45,254 nt of DNA from positions 1 through 45,254 of the forward strand of contig CAIYMO010000034.1 of the NCBI GenBank assembly GCA_903927345.1, written 5' to 3'. Within the stretch, counting starts at the first letter, position 1, and each line of letters opens with the position of its first letter. The translations under genes were made by a program, and so were the position numbers. The DNA is from an uncultured Armatimonadota bacterium (GTDB taxonomy: Bacteria > Armatimonadota > Fimbriimonadia > Fimbriimonadales > Fimbriimonadaceae). The notes beneath the pieces were generated by a model. That model did no database searches. It saw only the letters and a list, made by a program, of their open reading frames with translations, and had not been told where the DNA came from. This document shows positions 15,603-23,372 of the stretch, in pieces.

Positions 15603-16796
15603 ATGATCGCATATCTGGCCGGGATATCAATGCTGAAGGCTGAGGCTATTAGCATCACGATGTCTGGACATGGCCCCCAGTGCCGACTGCTCGTCGCAAG
15701 ACCCACTATCAGTTGGCAAGTCTGGCCCGAAGGCGACAACCTGGTCAGCGGGGCGACCCTCTCCATTGATGGGAAAAAACAGAAAGCCTCCTACAACAAG
15801 GTCGCTCGAAGTTTGACATTCACCCCCAGCGAGCCCTTCAGTCCAGGGGAGCATCAAGTCCAAGCCCAAATCGTTGTCAACGGATGGGCGAAATTTGATA
15901 AGAGGTGGAGTTTCACCGTCCTTCAGGATGCGTACGAAGAAGTTCCCGAGCCTTCACGAGACTCCATTCTCGTCATCAATGCATTTAACTCCATTCGACG
16001 CCAAGCTAATCTTGAACCGGTCGTCGTCGACCCGCGGCTCTGCCTCGCGGCGGTTGCACATGCTGCCTACATCGACAAGAACCCTGGTGATGGTCACCTT
16101 CAGAACGAATCAAAACCCGGTTTCGTCGGTCGAACTCCCGCCGAGCGCATGGGCAGAATGGGATACTGTGGCGGCTCTTGGGAAGTTCTGGTTCCAAGCG
16201 TAGGCGACATTGATGTTGCGGTGAAACGCTTGTTCGACGCCCCTTACCATCGGGCATCCATGCTCAACTCCGGTCCGATTCGCGTCGGCGGCGGGTATGT
16301 CGGTGGAACCGTAGTGATCGACGGCGAGATGGCGATGGATCAACAAACCGTCGTCTCCCCAGCCGAGGGGCAACAGGACGTTCAACCGTTCTGGAAAGAT
16401 GTTGAAGTCCCCGATCCCTACCGACTCCACTCCGTAGATTCCAAAATGGTTGGGTACCCAATCATGTTCGTTCGGCAGGGAGTCAAGAACCTGTTCATCC
16501 GCAGGTTCACACTCACGGACTCGTCGGGAAGGAAAGTCGAAGCCTACGAAAACTTCCCAGGCTATGATGATCATCTCCGTGCAGAGGCCTTCATCATGCC
16601 CAAACGGCCCCTGGGTTACGACCAGACTTATCGCGTAACCGTAGAAGCCTCAGACAGCACAGGGAAGGAGTGCGGAAAGACGTGGTCCTTTACGACCGCT
16701 TCTTTCGGCCAGCATTTGGCAAGAACTGGCGCATCGCAACAAGATGCTCTCGGAACTTTGCTAGCTCATCCTGCGACGCAACTCCATCGGCAGTAA
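15603..16796 (+). CDS. Secreted CAP-domain (SCP/PR1-like) protein
   Basis: 397 residues. The middle part (about 130-245) matches the bacterial CAP domain: NSIRRQANLEPVVVDPRLCLAAVAHAAYID, then the HLQNESKPGFVGRTPAERMGRMGY block and VKRLFDAPYHRASMLNSGPIRVGGGY. It is flanked by two beta-rich parts: an N-terminal Ig-like segment (ISWQVWPEGDNLVSGATLSIDG...LTFTPSEPFSPGEHQVQ) and a C-terminal one ending KTWSFTT. A short N-terminal hydrophobic stretch may be a signal peptide. Bacterial CAP proteins are extracytoplasmic with largely unknown function. The last ~35 codons overlap the convergent TerB-like gene by 107 nt, so the true C-terminus may be as annotated or the neighbour's end may be wrong. Confidence 0.85.
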   Translation: MIAYLAGISMLKAEAISITMSGHGPQCRLLVARPTISWQVWPEGDNLVSGATLSIDGKKQKASYNKVARSLTFTPSEPFSPGEHQVQAQIVVNGWAKFDKRWSFTVLQDAYEEVPEPSRDSILVINAFNSIRRQANLEPVVVDPRLCLAAVAHAAYIDKNPGDGHLQNESKPGFVGRTPAERMGRMGYCGGSWEVLVPSVGDIDVAVKRLFDAPYHRASMLNSGPIRVGGGYVGGTVVIDGEMAMDQQTVVSPAEGQQDVQPFWKDVEVPDPYRLHSVDSKMVGYPIMFVRQGVKNLFIRRFTLTDSSGRKVEAYENFPGYDDHLRAEAFIMPKRPLGYDQTYRVTVEASDSTGKECGKTWSFTTASFGQHLARTGASQQDALGTLLAHPATQLHRQ

Positions 16797-17211
16797 TCAC
16801 ACCAAAAGCGATCATCTCCAAGCTGTTCACAAGCATCGCCGCGTAGTGCGTCCCTTTTCGCTCGTCATGGTCCAAGGCAAGGAAGATCAAGTTAGGAATC
16901 TTGTTGATCCCGCGAGCCGAAGGTTCGACTTCGTCGACCTGCAAGTACGCATTTCGGAGCCATTCATATTGGCCGATCATATTGAGAAGGTGCTGTACTT
17001 CAGCCTTGCTCATCTCACCGTCGCTCCAGGCAAGGTTGTCGAACACACACTTAATCGCCCGAGCCGTCTCGAGGCTCAAATCGGTACCCACCGGGAGGTC
17101 GGAATCCTCGCGCAGAATGCTGACAATCTCAACGAGAGAGTCAACACTACGGATGGAGAACCCTACATGATCTTTAACTGCTAGTGCGGTCATGTAATTG
17201 TCTACGCACAT
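16690..17211 (-). CDS. TerB-like helical protein of unknown function
   Basis: About 173 residues if started at ATG 17209-17211; ATG 17191-17193 is an alternative and a longer frame to 17301 would run into the divergent glycosyltransferase start. Two segments look alike and carry the DG...S..E...L pattern seen in TerB/tellurite-resistance-like helical domains: VFDNLAWSDGEMSKAEVQHLLNMIG and MIAFGVITADGVASQDELAKFREHL. No signal peptide or membrane helix is visible, so it is probably cytosolic. The family assignment is tentative. The 3' end overlaps the CAP gene by 107 nt in convergent orientation. Confidence 0.65.
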   Translation of the reverse strand: MCVDNYMTALAVKDHVGFSIRSVDSLVEIVSILREDSDLPVGTDLSLETARAIKCVFDNLAWSDGEMSKAEVQHLLNMIGQYEWLRNAYLQVDEVEPSARGINKIPNLIFLALDHDERKGTHYAAMLVNSLEMIAFGVITADGVASQDELAKFREHLVAMRQFLPNAGRKKRS

Positions 17212-17268
17212 CTTGCAATGCCCGTGCAAAGGTTGTGCGAATCTGCTGAACCACCGCCCGATAACCGA

Positions 17269-17274
17269 TAAACT
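17269..17274 (+). promoter_or_regulatory. Candidate -10 element TAAACT upstream of the glycosyltransferase
   Basis: GATAAACT ends ten bases before ATG 17285, the same spacing as at hisS, with no Shine-Dalgarno sequence between. It supports this start over longer in-frame versions. Confidence 0.4.
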
Positions 17275-17284
17275 ACCTACAGAC

Positions 17285-18439
17285 ATGACGTCGACTCCCA
17301 CTCCAAATCAACTTCGGGCTCAGCAACTCATGGCGAAGCACAAAATGTGTATCGTCCATGACTGGATGACCGTGATGGGTGGAGCCGAGGAAGTCCTCAA
17401 GGTCATGCACGAGCTCCTGCCTGTGCCGATCCATGTCGCGCAGTACAACGCGGAGAAGCTTAAGTGGGCCGAGAACGCAGACGTTAGAAGCCATTGGATC
17501 TCGAATCTGCCGCTCTCCAAAACAAAGCACTATCTCTATTCGCCCGTCTTGGCCGACGTCTACCGAGGATTTGACCTCAGCGAGTATGACGTGGTCGTTT
17601 CTGTCTCGCACACGTTTGCTCATCATGCAAAGGCGCGCCCAGATGCGGTGCACTTCGGCTACTACCACACCGTCGCGAGGGCGCTGTGGGTGCCCGAAAT
17701 CGATGGACGTGTGGGCGAAGGCTTCCTTCGCCGTAAGATCGCAGACCGATTGCGCCGTCTTGATCTTGAAGCCGCCAAAAACTTCACCTACGTCACCGCC
17801 AACAGTAACACTGCCGGTGCCAGAGTCGAGAAGTTCTACAAGCGCCCGCTAGACAACGTCCTCTACCCCTGCGTCAATACCGAGAAGTGGCGAGACACCC
17901 CCAGAGACGGCGATGACGAGGGATATGTGATGTGGAGCCGGCTAATCCCCTACAAGAAGTTCGACCTCGCAATTGAAGCCGCCAAAAAGCTGGGCTTCAA
18001 GCTCCACGTTGTTGGCTCCGGACCCTATGAGCCAGAGCTCAAAGCCATGGCGCAAGGCCACAACAACATCATCTTCGATGGAAGGCTGCCCGACGCCGAG
18101 CTGAAGAAGCTCCTGAGTCGAGCGAAGGGCGTCTTGTTCCCGGCCTACGAGGATTTTGGGATCGTTCCCGTCGAGGCAATGGCAGCCGGACTTCCCGTAG
18201 TCGTCTTTAACCAAGGCGGAGCGTCCGAGACCGTACTTCCCGAATTCGGAGAGCACATCGCAGCCCAAACGCCAGATGAATTGGTCGCCGCAATCCAGCG
18301 ACTGGAGAAGAAAACCTACGATCCAATCGCGCTAAAAGCCCACGCTGAAAAGTATTCAGAAGAGAGATTTCGTGGAGAACTTCTGGACTTTATCGAGGCT
18401 GCAATCGAGCGCGGACCAAACCGCCGATTCATCGAGTAG
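17285..18439 (+). CDS. Glycosyltransferase, GT4 (GT-B fold) family
   Basis: 384 residues from ATG 17285. The N-terminal half has the acceptor-domain pattern CIVHDWMTVMGGAEEVLKVMHEL, the Gly-Gly-Ala-Glu loop of mannosyl/WcaI-like enzymes. The C-terminal half has MWSRLIPYKKFDLAIEAAKKL and the nucleotide-sugar EX7E motif region FPAYEDFGIVPVEAMAAGLPVV. The enzyme should transfer a sugar from an NDP- or GDP-sugar in the cytosol, probably for exopolysaccharide, lipopolysaccharide-like glycan or glycolipid. The acceptor cannot be predicted. No other glycan-assembly gene is adjacent; NrnA follows 14 nt downstream. Confidence 0.92.
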   Translation: MTSTPTPNQLRAQQLMAKHKMCIVHDWMTVMGGAEEVLKVMHELLPVPIHVAQYNAEKLKWAENADVRSHWISNLPLSKTKHYLYSPVLADVYRGFDLSEYDVVVSVSHTFAHHAKARPDAVHFGYYHTVARALWVPEIDGRVGEGFLRRKIADRLRRLDLEAAKNFTYVTANSNTAGARVEKFYKRPLDNVLYPCVNTEKWRDTPRDGDDEGYVMWSRLIPYKKFDLAIEAAKKLGFKLHVVGSGPYEPELKAMAQGHNNIIFDGRLPDAELKKLLSRAKGVLFPAYEDFGIVPVEAMAAGLPVVVFNQGGASETVLPEFGEHIAAQTPDELVAAIQRLEKKTYDPIALKAHAEKYSEERFRGELLDFIEAAIERGPNRRFIE

Positions 18440-18441
18440 GG

Positions 18442-18447
18442 TATACA
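18442..18447 (+). promoter_or_regulatory. Candidate -10 element TATACA, leaderless nrnA
   Basis: TATACA ends six bases before GTG 18454. No Shine-Dalgarno sequence is present, so the spacing suggests transcription starting at the start codon. Confidence 0.3.
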
Positions 18448-18453
18448 ACCCTC

Positions 18454-19431
18454 GTGAGGATCGACAATAGCTTGGTCGCCGCCTTCGAGGCACAACTTGC
18501 CCAGGCATCTCGTATTCTCATTGGCACCCATCTTAATCCCGATGGAGACGCCCTGGGTTCCGCCCTCGGACTCGCAGAATTCTTGGAGCAACGGGGCAAG
18601 CACGTCGAAGTGCTTTGCCACCACTCCGCTCCAAGAAATCTCAAGTGGCTCCCAAACGTCGATCGTGTTCAGCAAGAGCCTTCCGGCGAGGGGTACGACC
18701 TGGGAATCATTGTCGATCTCGACTCTATTGAACGCCTGGGTAATGTTGGACCCTACTTCGAAACCCTGCCGACTCTGACGGTGATCGACCATCACGTCCC
18801 CCATCAAGCACCGGGTGATGTCCGAATTATTGATGTCACGGCGGCCGCAACCGCGCTAATCCTCACTCACCTGGTTCAACAAATGGGCGGGACTTTGACC
18901 GCGTCGATGTCCACCTGCTTCTACACCGGAATCGTGACCGACACCGGTTCGTTTAGGTTCAGAAACACCTCTCCAGACGCCTTGTCGACAAGCGCCATCC
19001 TGCTCGAGAACGGAGCCGATCTCGAAACTGCCAGCCAGCGGATCTTCCAGAGCAAACAACTCTCCTCTGCTCGACTGCTCGGCCACGCTCTCGAAACGAT
19101 GAAGCTGGATATGGACGAGCGACTTGCTTGGTCTTGCCTCAGCTTCCGCGACTTCGAGTGGGCAAAGGCGACCGACGAAGACACCGAAGGTTTTGTCAAC
19201 GAACTCCTGAGCATCGATACAGTTCAAGTCGCCGCCATCCTGCGCGAAGCCAAGCCAGGCAAAATCCGAGTTTCGATCCGCTCTCGAGCCGGTTTCGATG
19301 TTGCGGCAGTCGCCCGCGAGTTTGGCGGCGGCGGACACAAAAACGCCGCAGGTTGCACCTTTGAAACCGACTTGACCGATGCCGAAGTCCAGATTGTCGA
19401 GGGAATGCGCCGTTGTTTGGCATCATCCTAA
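18454..19431 (+). CDS. nrnA: DHH-family phosphoesterase NrnA (nanoRNase / pAp phosphatase)
   Basis: 325 residues from GTG 18454. The DHH domain has THLNPDGDALGSALGLAEFL, a central GIIVDLD and TVIDHH, and GIVTDTGSFRFRNTS. The C-terminal DHHA1 domain has the RNA-binding signature FGGGGHKNAAG. NrnA degrades 2-5 nt RNAs to mononucleotides and dephosphorylates 3'-phosphoadenosine-5'-phosphate. The gene overlaps truB by 19 nt. The nrnA-truB pair is kept here, although the rbfA/infB/nusA genes that often precede it are absent. Confidence 0.94.
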   Translation: MRIDNSLVAAFEAQLAQASRILIGTHLNPDGDALGSALGLAEFLEQRGKHVEVLCHHSAPRNLKWLPNVDRVQQEPSGEGYDLGIIVDLDSIERLGNVGPYFETLPTLTVIDHHVPHQAPGDVRIIDVTAAATALILTHLVQQMGGTLTASMSTCFYTGIVTDTGSFRFRNTSPDALSTSAILLENGADLETASQRIFQSKQLSSARLLGHALETMKLDMDERLAWSCLSFRDFEWAKATDEDTEGFVNELLSIDTVQVAAILREAKPGKIRVSIRSRAGFDVAAVAREFGGGGHKNAAGCTFETDLTDAEVQIVEGMRRCLASS

Positions 19432-20285
19432 TCGATAAGCCCCTGGAGATGACGTCCCACGACGTCGTCGCAATCCTTCGAGGCAGATTCAAAACCAAAC
19501 GAATCGGTCACTCCGGCACGCTCGACCCTATGGCGACCGGCTTGCTGGTCATCGCGGTCGGTCCTGCAACTCGCTTCCTCCAGTTTTTGCCACTCGAGCC
19601 CAAGGTCTATCAGGCTGAGCTCCACTTCGGTCGTACCACCGCCAGTTACGATCAAGAAGGCGAAACGGTCGAAGAAAAGCCGGTTCCCGCCGACCTCCGA
19701 GCTCGTCTTGAGGCCGTCATTCCCCAGTTCATGGGTGCGCAGGCGCAACTGCCCCCCATGTTCAGTGCAGTCAAAGTCAACGGTCAACCACTCTATAAGC
19801 TCGCCCGAAAAGGGGAAGAGATCGAACGGAAGACGAGAGAGATCCACATCGAGCGAATCGATCTTCTCGAGTTCAACGACGACAAAGCCGTCATCGAAGT
19901 CGAGTGTTCAGGAGGAACCTACATCCGAACCCTCGCCCACGACATCGGACAGGCGATCGGTTGCGGAGCCTACCTGTCCAACCTTGTGCGAACGCAGGTA
20001 GGAGAGTTCACCCTAGAAGGCGCGCAAAACCCCAAAGAAGCGACCCTCGACGGCCTGATCCCGCTTGCCGAAGCTCTTCATCCCATGCCTTCGCGAGAAC
20101 TCAGTGAGACCGAACTCTTCCGAGTCCGCAACGGAAATCCCGTCGCCAACACGATCATCGAAGATGGGCACTACTGCATGCTCGTCGATTCTGGCGGCCG
20201 AGTGATGGCCGTCGCACGGGGAGAGGGAACCGTCCTCCAACCCGAATGCGTCCTACCTACTGAGGCGTTTGATGCAGCTCTTTGA
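19413..20285 (+). CDS. truB: tRNA pseudouridine-55 synthase
   Basis: 290 residues from TTG 19413, the only plausible in-frame start, with GAGGGA about 9 nt upstream. It starts FGIILIDKPLEMTSHDVV, and the catalytic Asp is D38 in HSGTLDPMATGLLVIAVG. Later motifs PPMFSAVKVNGQPLYKLARKG and CSGGTYIRTLAHDIG are diagnostic. It makes pseudouridine 55 in the T-loop of tRNAs. The start lies inside the nrnA 3' end (19-nt overlap), so translation is probably coupled. The C-terminal ~60 residues form the usual PUA-like/TruB_C end. Confidence 0.96.
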   Translation: MFGIILIDKPLEMTSHDVVAILRGRFKTKRIGHSGTLDPMATGLLVIAVGPATRFLQFLPLEPKVYQAELHFGRTTASYDQEGETVEEKPVPADLRARLEAVIPQFMGAQAQLPPMFSAVKVNGQPLYKLARKGEEIERKTREIHIERIDLLEFNDDKAVIEVECSGGTYIRTLAHDIGQAIGCGAYLSNLVRTQVGEFTLEGAQNPKEATLDGLIPLAEALHPMPSRELSETELFRVRNGNPVANTIIEDGHYCMLVDSGGRVMAVARGEGTVLQPECVLPTEAFDAAL

Positions 20286-20745
20286 GCCAGACCAGAAGTT
20301 TAAGATCCGAGCCCAGTTAATTTGGTTCTTCATGTGGCTTGGCGTCACCTCCGTTGGGTTGTATCTCAGTGCCGACAAACACCTGCATGGCACTCACCAA
20401 CAACTCGGACTTCCCCCATGCCCCAGCGTCTTGATGTTCAACCGACCTTGCCCAGGGTGCGGACTTACAACCTCTTGGACGGCGCTTCTTCACCTCGACT
20501 TCGTCACGTCCTGGCATGCGCATCCACTCGGGATTCCGATGTATCTTGGCTTCACTTTCGTGGCACTGGGATCGCTGTACGGCAACATCAAAGGTCTCCG
20601 CATGATGATCGACTCGAACTGGGCAAACCGAGCATTCGTCGTGTTTGTCGCGGTGTTCTTTGTTTTCGGAGCAGTTCGAATGGCGATGACCCCGAAGTAC
20701 CAAACGCAGAAAGAGCAGATGTGGAGCTCCGCCATTCGCCGGTAA
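20272..20745 (+). CDS. DUF2752-family membrane protein
   Basis: About 157 residues from ATG 20272 (TTG 20269 is immediately before it). The DUF2752 signature is clear: FNRPCPGCGLTTSWTALLHLDFVTSWHAHPLGIPMYLG, i.e. CPGCGxTR-like followed by 'hNPl'-type HPLG. Hydrophobic segments cover about residues 15-33, 80-100 and 120-142. The function of this family is unknown. The start lies within the truB 3' end (14-nt overlap) and rsmE follows 36 nt later, so it is embedded in a housekeeping RNA-modification cluster. Confidence 0.87.
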   Translation: MQLFEPDQKFKIRAQLIWFFMWLGVTSVGLYLSADKHLHGTHQQLGLPPCPSVLMFNRPCPGCGLTTSWTALLHLDFVTSWHAHPLGIPMYLGFTFVALGSLYGNIKGLRMMIDSNWANRAFVVFVAVFFVFGAVRMAMTPKYQTQKEQMWSSAIRR

Positions 20746-20756
20746 GCCGCGAGCAG

Positions 20757-20762
20757 TAAACT
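20757..20762 (+). promoter_or_regulatory. Candidate -10 element TAAACT upstream of rsmE
   Basis: AGTAAACT lies 19 bases before ATG 20782, leaving room for a leader of about 12 nt. It is the TAAACT copy with the longest spacing in this window. Confidence 0.3.
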
Positions 20763-20781
20763 GTCTGCGAGTAGCTGTCCA

Positions 20782-21468
20782 ATGTCTATCCGCGCCCTTC
20801 CTCGAATATTCATCTCCGGAGCCGATATGGCGGCCCCGTTCGAGATTCCGCGCGCAGAGTTCGACAAGCTCCACAATGTCCTCCGCCTCCGCTCAGGTGC
20901 CCGAATCGGCGTGCTACCGAACGATGGAACCTTCTGGGAATGCGAACTCGACGGGCGCTACGCCAAGCCACTCGAGCGGCACACTCCTGAGACCGAGCCG
21001 GCTCTGCACATCACCATCGCCCAGGCCCTCCCGAAGGGCGACAAGCTTGATGACGTTGTCCGCTCGTGTACTGAACTTGGCGTCAGCCACTTCATCGTAT
21101 TCCCGTCCGACCGAAGCATCGTCAAGTGGGAAGACAAAAAGCTCCAAGACAAACTACGACGGCTCGAAGCCCTGGCAAGAGAAGCTGCCGAAACTGCGTT
21201 CCGCACAAGAATCCCGCTGGTGGAGTACCGCCCATCGCTCGCTGAAGTGATGCGCGAGCCAAACCTAATTGCCCTCAGCGAGTCGGAACAAGAGTTTAAC
21301 CAACTTCCAACGCCAAGCTCCGAGCCTCTCACCCTAGCAGTAGGACCCGAAGGTGGTTGGTCCCCTCGAGAGGTGGAACAGCTAAAGCCATTCGCTGTTA
21401 CCCTTGGGCCGAGAGTGCTCCGCACCGAACACGCCGGGTTTGCGGCAGCGGCGAAACTTCTACTTTAA
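20782..21468 (+). CDS. rsmE: 16S rRNA m3U1498 methyltransferase
   Basis: 228 residues, normal for RsmE. It has an N-terminal PUA-like part (HNVLRLRSGARIGVLPNDG) and the SPOUT trefoil-knot domain. Diagnostic motifs are ALPKGDKLDDVVRSCTELGVSHFIVFPSDRS, LAVGPEGGWSPREVEQL and LGPRVLRTEHAGFAAA. It methylates U1498 of 16S rRNA at N3. The stop overlaps the convergent dsbD-like stop by 9 nt. Confidence 0.95.
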   Translation: MSIRALPRIFISGADMAAPFEIPRAEFDKLHNVLRLRSGARIGVLPNDGTFWECELDGRYAKPLERHTPETEPALHITIAQALPKGDKLDDVVRSCTELGVSHFIVFPSDRSIVKWEDKKLQDKLRRLEALAREAAETAFRTRIPLVEYRPSLAEVMREPNLIALSESEQEFNQLPTPSSEPLTLAVGPEGGWSPREVEQLKPFAVTLGPRVLRTEHAGFAAAAKLLL

Positions 21469-23310
21469 GCCTGTGTCGAGCTTGCCGAGGAACTCTTCCA
21501 GATTGTCGGTGAAAGCCCAAGACGACTTCACCACCTCCCCATCTGGAGTGACGATGGCGTAAGTTGGCAACGTCACAGTTCCCACCATCCGCTGCATCAT
21601 CTTGGCGTTCTCCGCATCTTGCTTTGCGTGGACAGGATCGTTAACTCGGTCGATGAAGATCGAAACCGGAACGAAGTTCTTGAACTTCTCCTGCGTCTCT
21701 TTTTTTGTGAAAATGTTTTGCTCAACAACTCGGCAGTTGGTGCAATAAACTCCGGTGAAGTCAACAAAAATCGGCCTTCCGGTCTCCTTCGCTTTAGCCT
21801 TAGCTTCTTCCCAACTCTCAACGAAGAGGCTCTTCCAACCTGTGGCGGCTGCCGTGGACTTACCTGGATACGGGGATGGTGGCAAGAATCCTTCCAACTG
21901 ACCAAGCTTAGTCTCGCCGAATGCCATGAGAACCCAAACGCTCAACGCCAGGGTCAGCGCACCAACTCCGCGCCGGAACCAGCCAATCTTGCCATCATCC
22001 ACCTTAGGCAGCTTGATCGCACCGAAGCAGTAAAGGGCCGCTCCGAGCAACAGGGCAAACCAAAGCGAGAGCATCACTTCGCGGGTCAAGAACCCAAAGG
22101 AGAATCCAAGGTCAAAGGAGCTGAAGAACTTTGTTGCCGCCACGAGCTCAATGAAGCCCATATACGCCTTGATCACGACCATCCATGCGCCCGAGCGGGG
22201 AACCTTGCTAATCGCCGAAGGGAAGAGGGCAAGAAGGAAGAACGGAATTGAGAATGTGCCAGAGAAGCCCAGCATTCCAAGAACGGGCCAGAAGTAGTTA
22301 CCATTCGCTGCCGAAACCAGCACGCCGCCAACAAACGGCAAAGTGCAGGTGAAGGAGGTGAGGCTAAACGTGAGTCCCATCAAGACCGGTGCGATCCAGC
22401 CCTTCTTGCCGCTCGCATCAAACTTATTGACCAACTTCGGTGGGAGTCCAATCTCGAAGACTCCAAACAAGGAGAACGCCAGAATGACAAACAGCGAACC
22501 CATTCCAAGGTTGAACCAAGGGTTATTGACGAGCTGGTTTAGGCCCGTCGCACCAAAGAACACTGCAACGATAATGCCTAGGAAGGTGAAGGTTCCAACA
22601 ATGCCTCCGCAGAACAAAAGCGCCTGCTTAACCCCAGACCCCTCTTCTTTGCGCTTACTGAAGAACGAGACAGTGATCGGAATCATTGGGAAGACGCACG
22701 GTGTCAACAGGGCAGTTGCGCCCGCCGCGATGGAAAGTAGAAGGAAAGGAATAACACCAGCTTCTTGAGCCTTCTTGATCTGTTCGGCTTCAGAAGAACC
22801 GTTTCCGGTTGAAGTCGCCTTTGGTTCGGTCGTCTCGGTCTTCGCAGATGTCGCTTTAGGTTCAGTGACCGCTTCTGTGACTTCCGCTCCGGCCAACGGA
22901 AGCTCCGCAGGAGTTGGAGGGATACAAACCCCATCCTTGCACACCTGGAACATCACCGAGAGTTTGATCTTGTCAGCCGATCCGGCGGCTTTCAAAGGAA
23001 CCCAGAACAGCGCCTTTTCCTTGAAGAACGAGACTTCCTTGTTGAAGCCTTTATCAAACTCCTTGACCAGCCCTTCCTCGCCGATCTTCTCGCCCACGGT
23101 CGCGCCTTCGGCCCTAAACGCAGTTGGGAACGGACCATCTGGAATTGTGACCGTTGAGTAGAGATGCCAGCCTGGTTGAATCGTGGCCTCAACGACCGCC
23201 GTTTGACTCGGAGTCTTGCCTTCTAATCTCAGAACTTTCCAAGAGACCTCTCCAGCAGCAAATCCTAACGCGGCCAGAACGAATGCAAGGATGCTGAGGA
23301 GGAGTTTCAT
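21460..23310 (-). CDS. dsbD: DsbD-like thiol:disulfide interchange protein (cytochrome c biogenesis type)
   Basis: About 616 residues from ATG 23308-23310; a longer frame would translate through a terminator hairpin. A signal peptide (MKLLLSILAFVLAALGFAAG) is followed by the N-terminal DsbD alpha-like domain with its Cys pair (VCKDGVCIPPTPAELPL), then eight or so membrane helices with the conserved Cys in LLTPCVFPMIPITVSFF and SFTCTLPFVGGVL. The C-terminal thioredoxin-like domain has YCTNC (VDFTGVYCTNCRVVEQNIF). The full three-domain layout suits transfer of electrons from cytosolic thioredoxin to periplasmic disulfide proteins. The intergenic hairpin just upstream may limit read-through from hppD. 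Confidence 0.92.
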   Translation of the reverse strand: MKLLLSILAFVLAALGFAAGEVSWKVLRLEGKTPSQTAVVEATIQPGWHLYSTVTIPDGPFPTAFRAEGATVGEKIGEEGLVKEFDKGFNKEVSFFKEKALFWVPLKAAGSADKIKLSVMFQVCKDGVCIPPTPAELPLAGAEVTEAVTEPKATSAKTETTEPKATSTGNGSSEAEQIKKAQEAGVIPFLLLSIAAGATALLTPCVFPMIPITVSFFSKRKEEGSGVKQALLFCGGIVGTFTFLGIIVAVFFGATGLNQLVNNPWFNLGMGSLFVILAFSLFGVFEIGLPPKLVNKFDASGKKGWIAPVLMGLTFSLTSFTCTLPFVGGVLVSAANGNYFWPVLGMLGFSGTFSIPFFLLALFPSAISKVPRSGAWMVVIKAYMGFIELVAATKFFSSFDLGFSFGFLTREVMLSLWFALLLGAALYCFGAIKLPKVDDGKIGWFRRGVGALTLALSVWVLMAFGETKLGQLEGFLPPSPYPGKSTAAATGWKSLFVESWEEAKAKAKETGRPIFVDFTGVYCTNCRVVEQNIFTKKETQEKFKNFVPVSIFIDRVNDPVHAKQDAENAKMMQRMVGTVTLPTYAIVTPDGEVVKSSWAFTDNLEEFLGKLDTGLK

Positions 23311-23315
23311 AGTCA

Positions 23316-23350
23316 AGAAAAGAGGCCCTTTGGGCATTCCAAAGAGCCTC
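23316..23350 (-). terminator. Terminator/attenuator-like hairpin between hpd and the dsbD-like gene
   Basis: Arms 23322-23333 and 23339-23350 form a 12-bp stem with one mismatch and a 5-base loop, followed on the minus strand by TTTTCTT. The T-run ends about five bases before the dsbD-like ATG, so read-through would be needed for co-transcription, or transcription of the latter must start within this short gap. Confidence 0.72.
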
Positions 23351-23372
23351 CTATATTCTATTCGTTTCGGGC

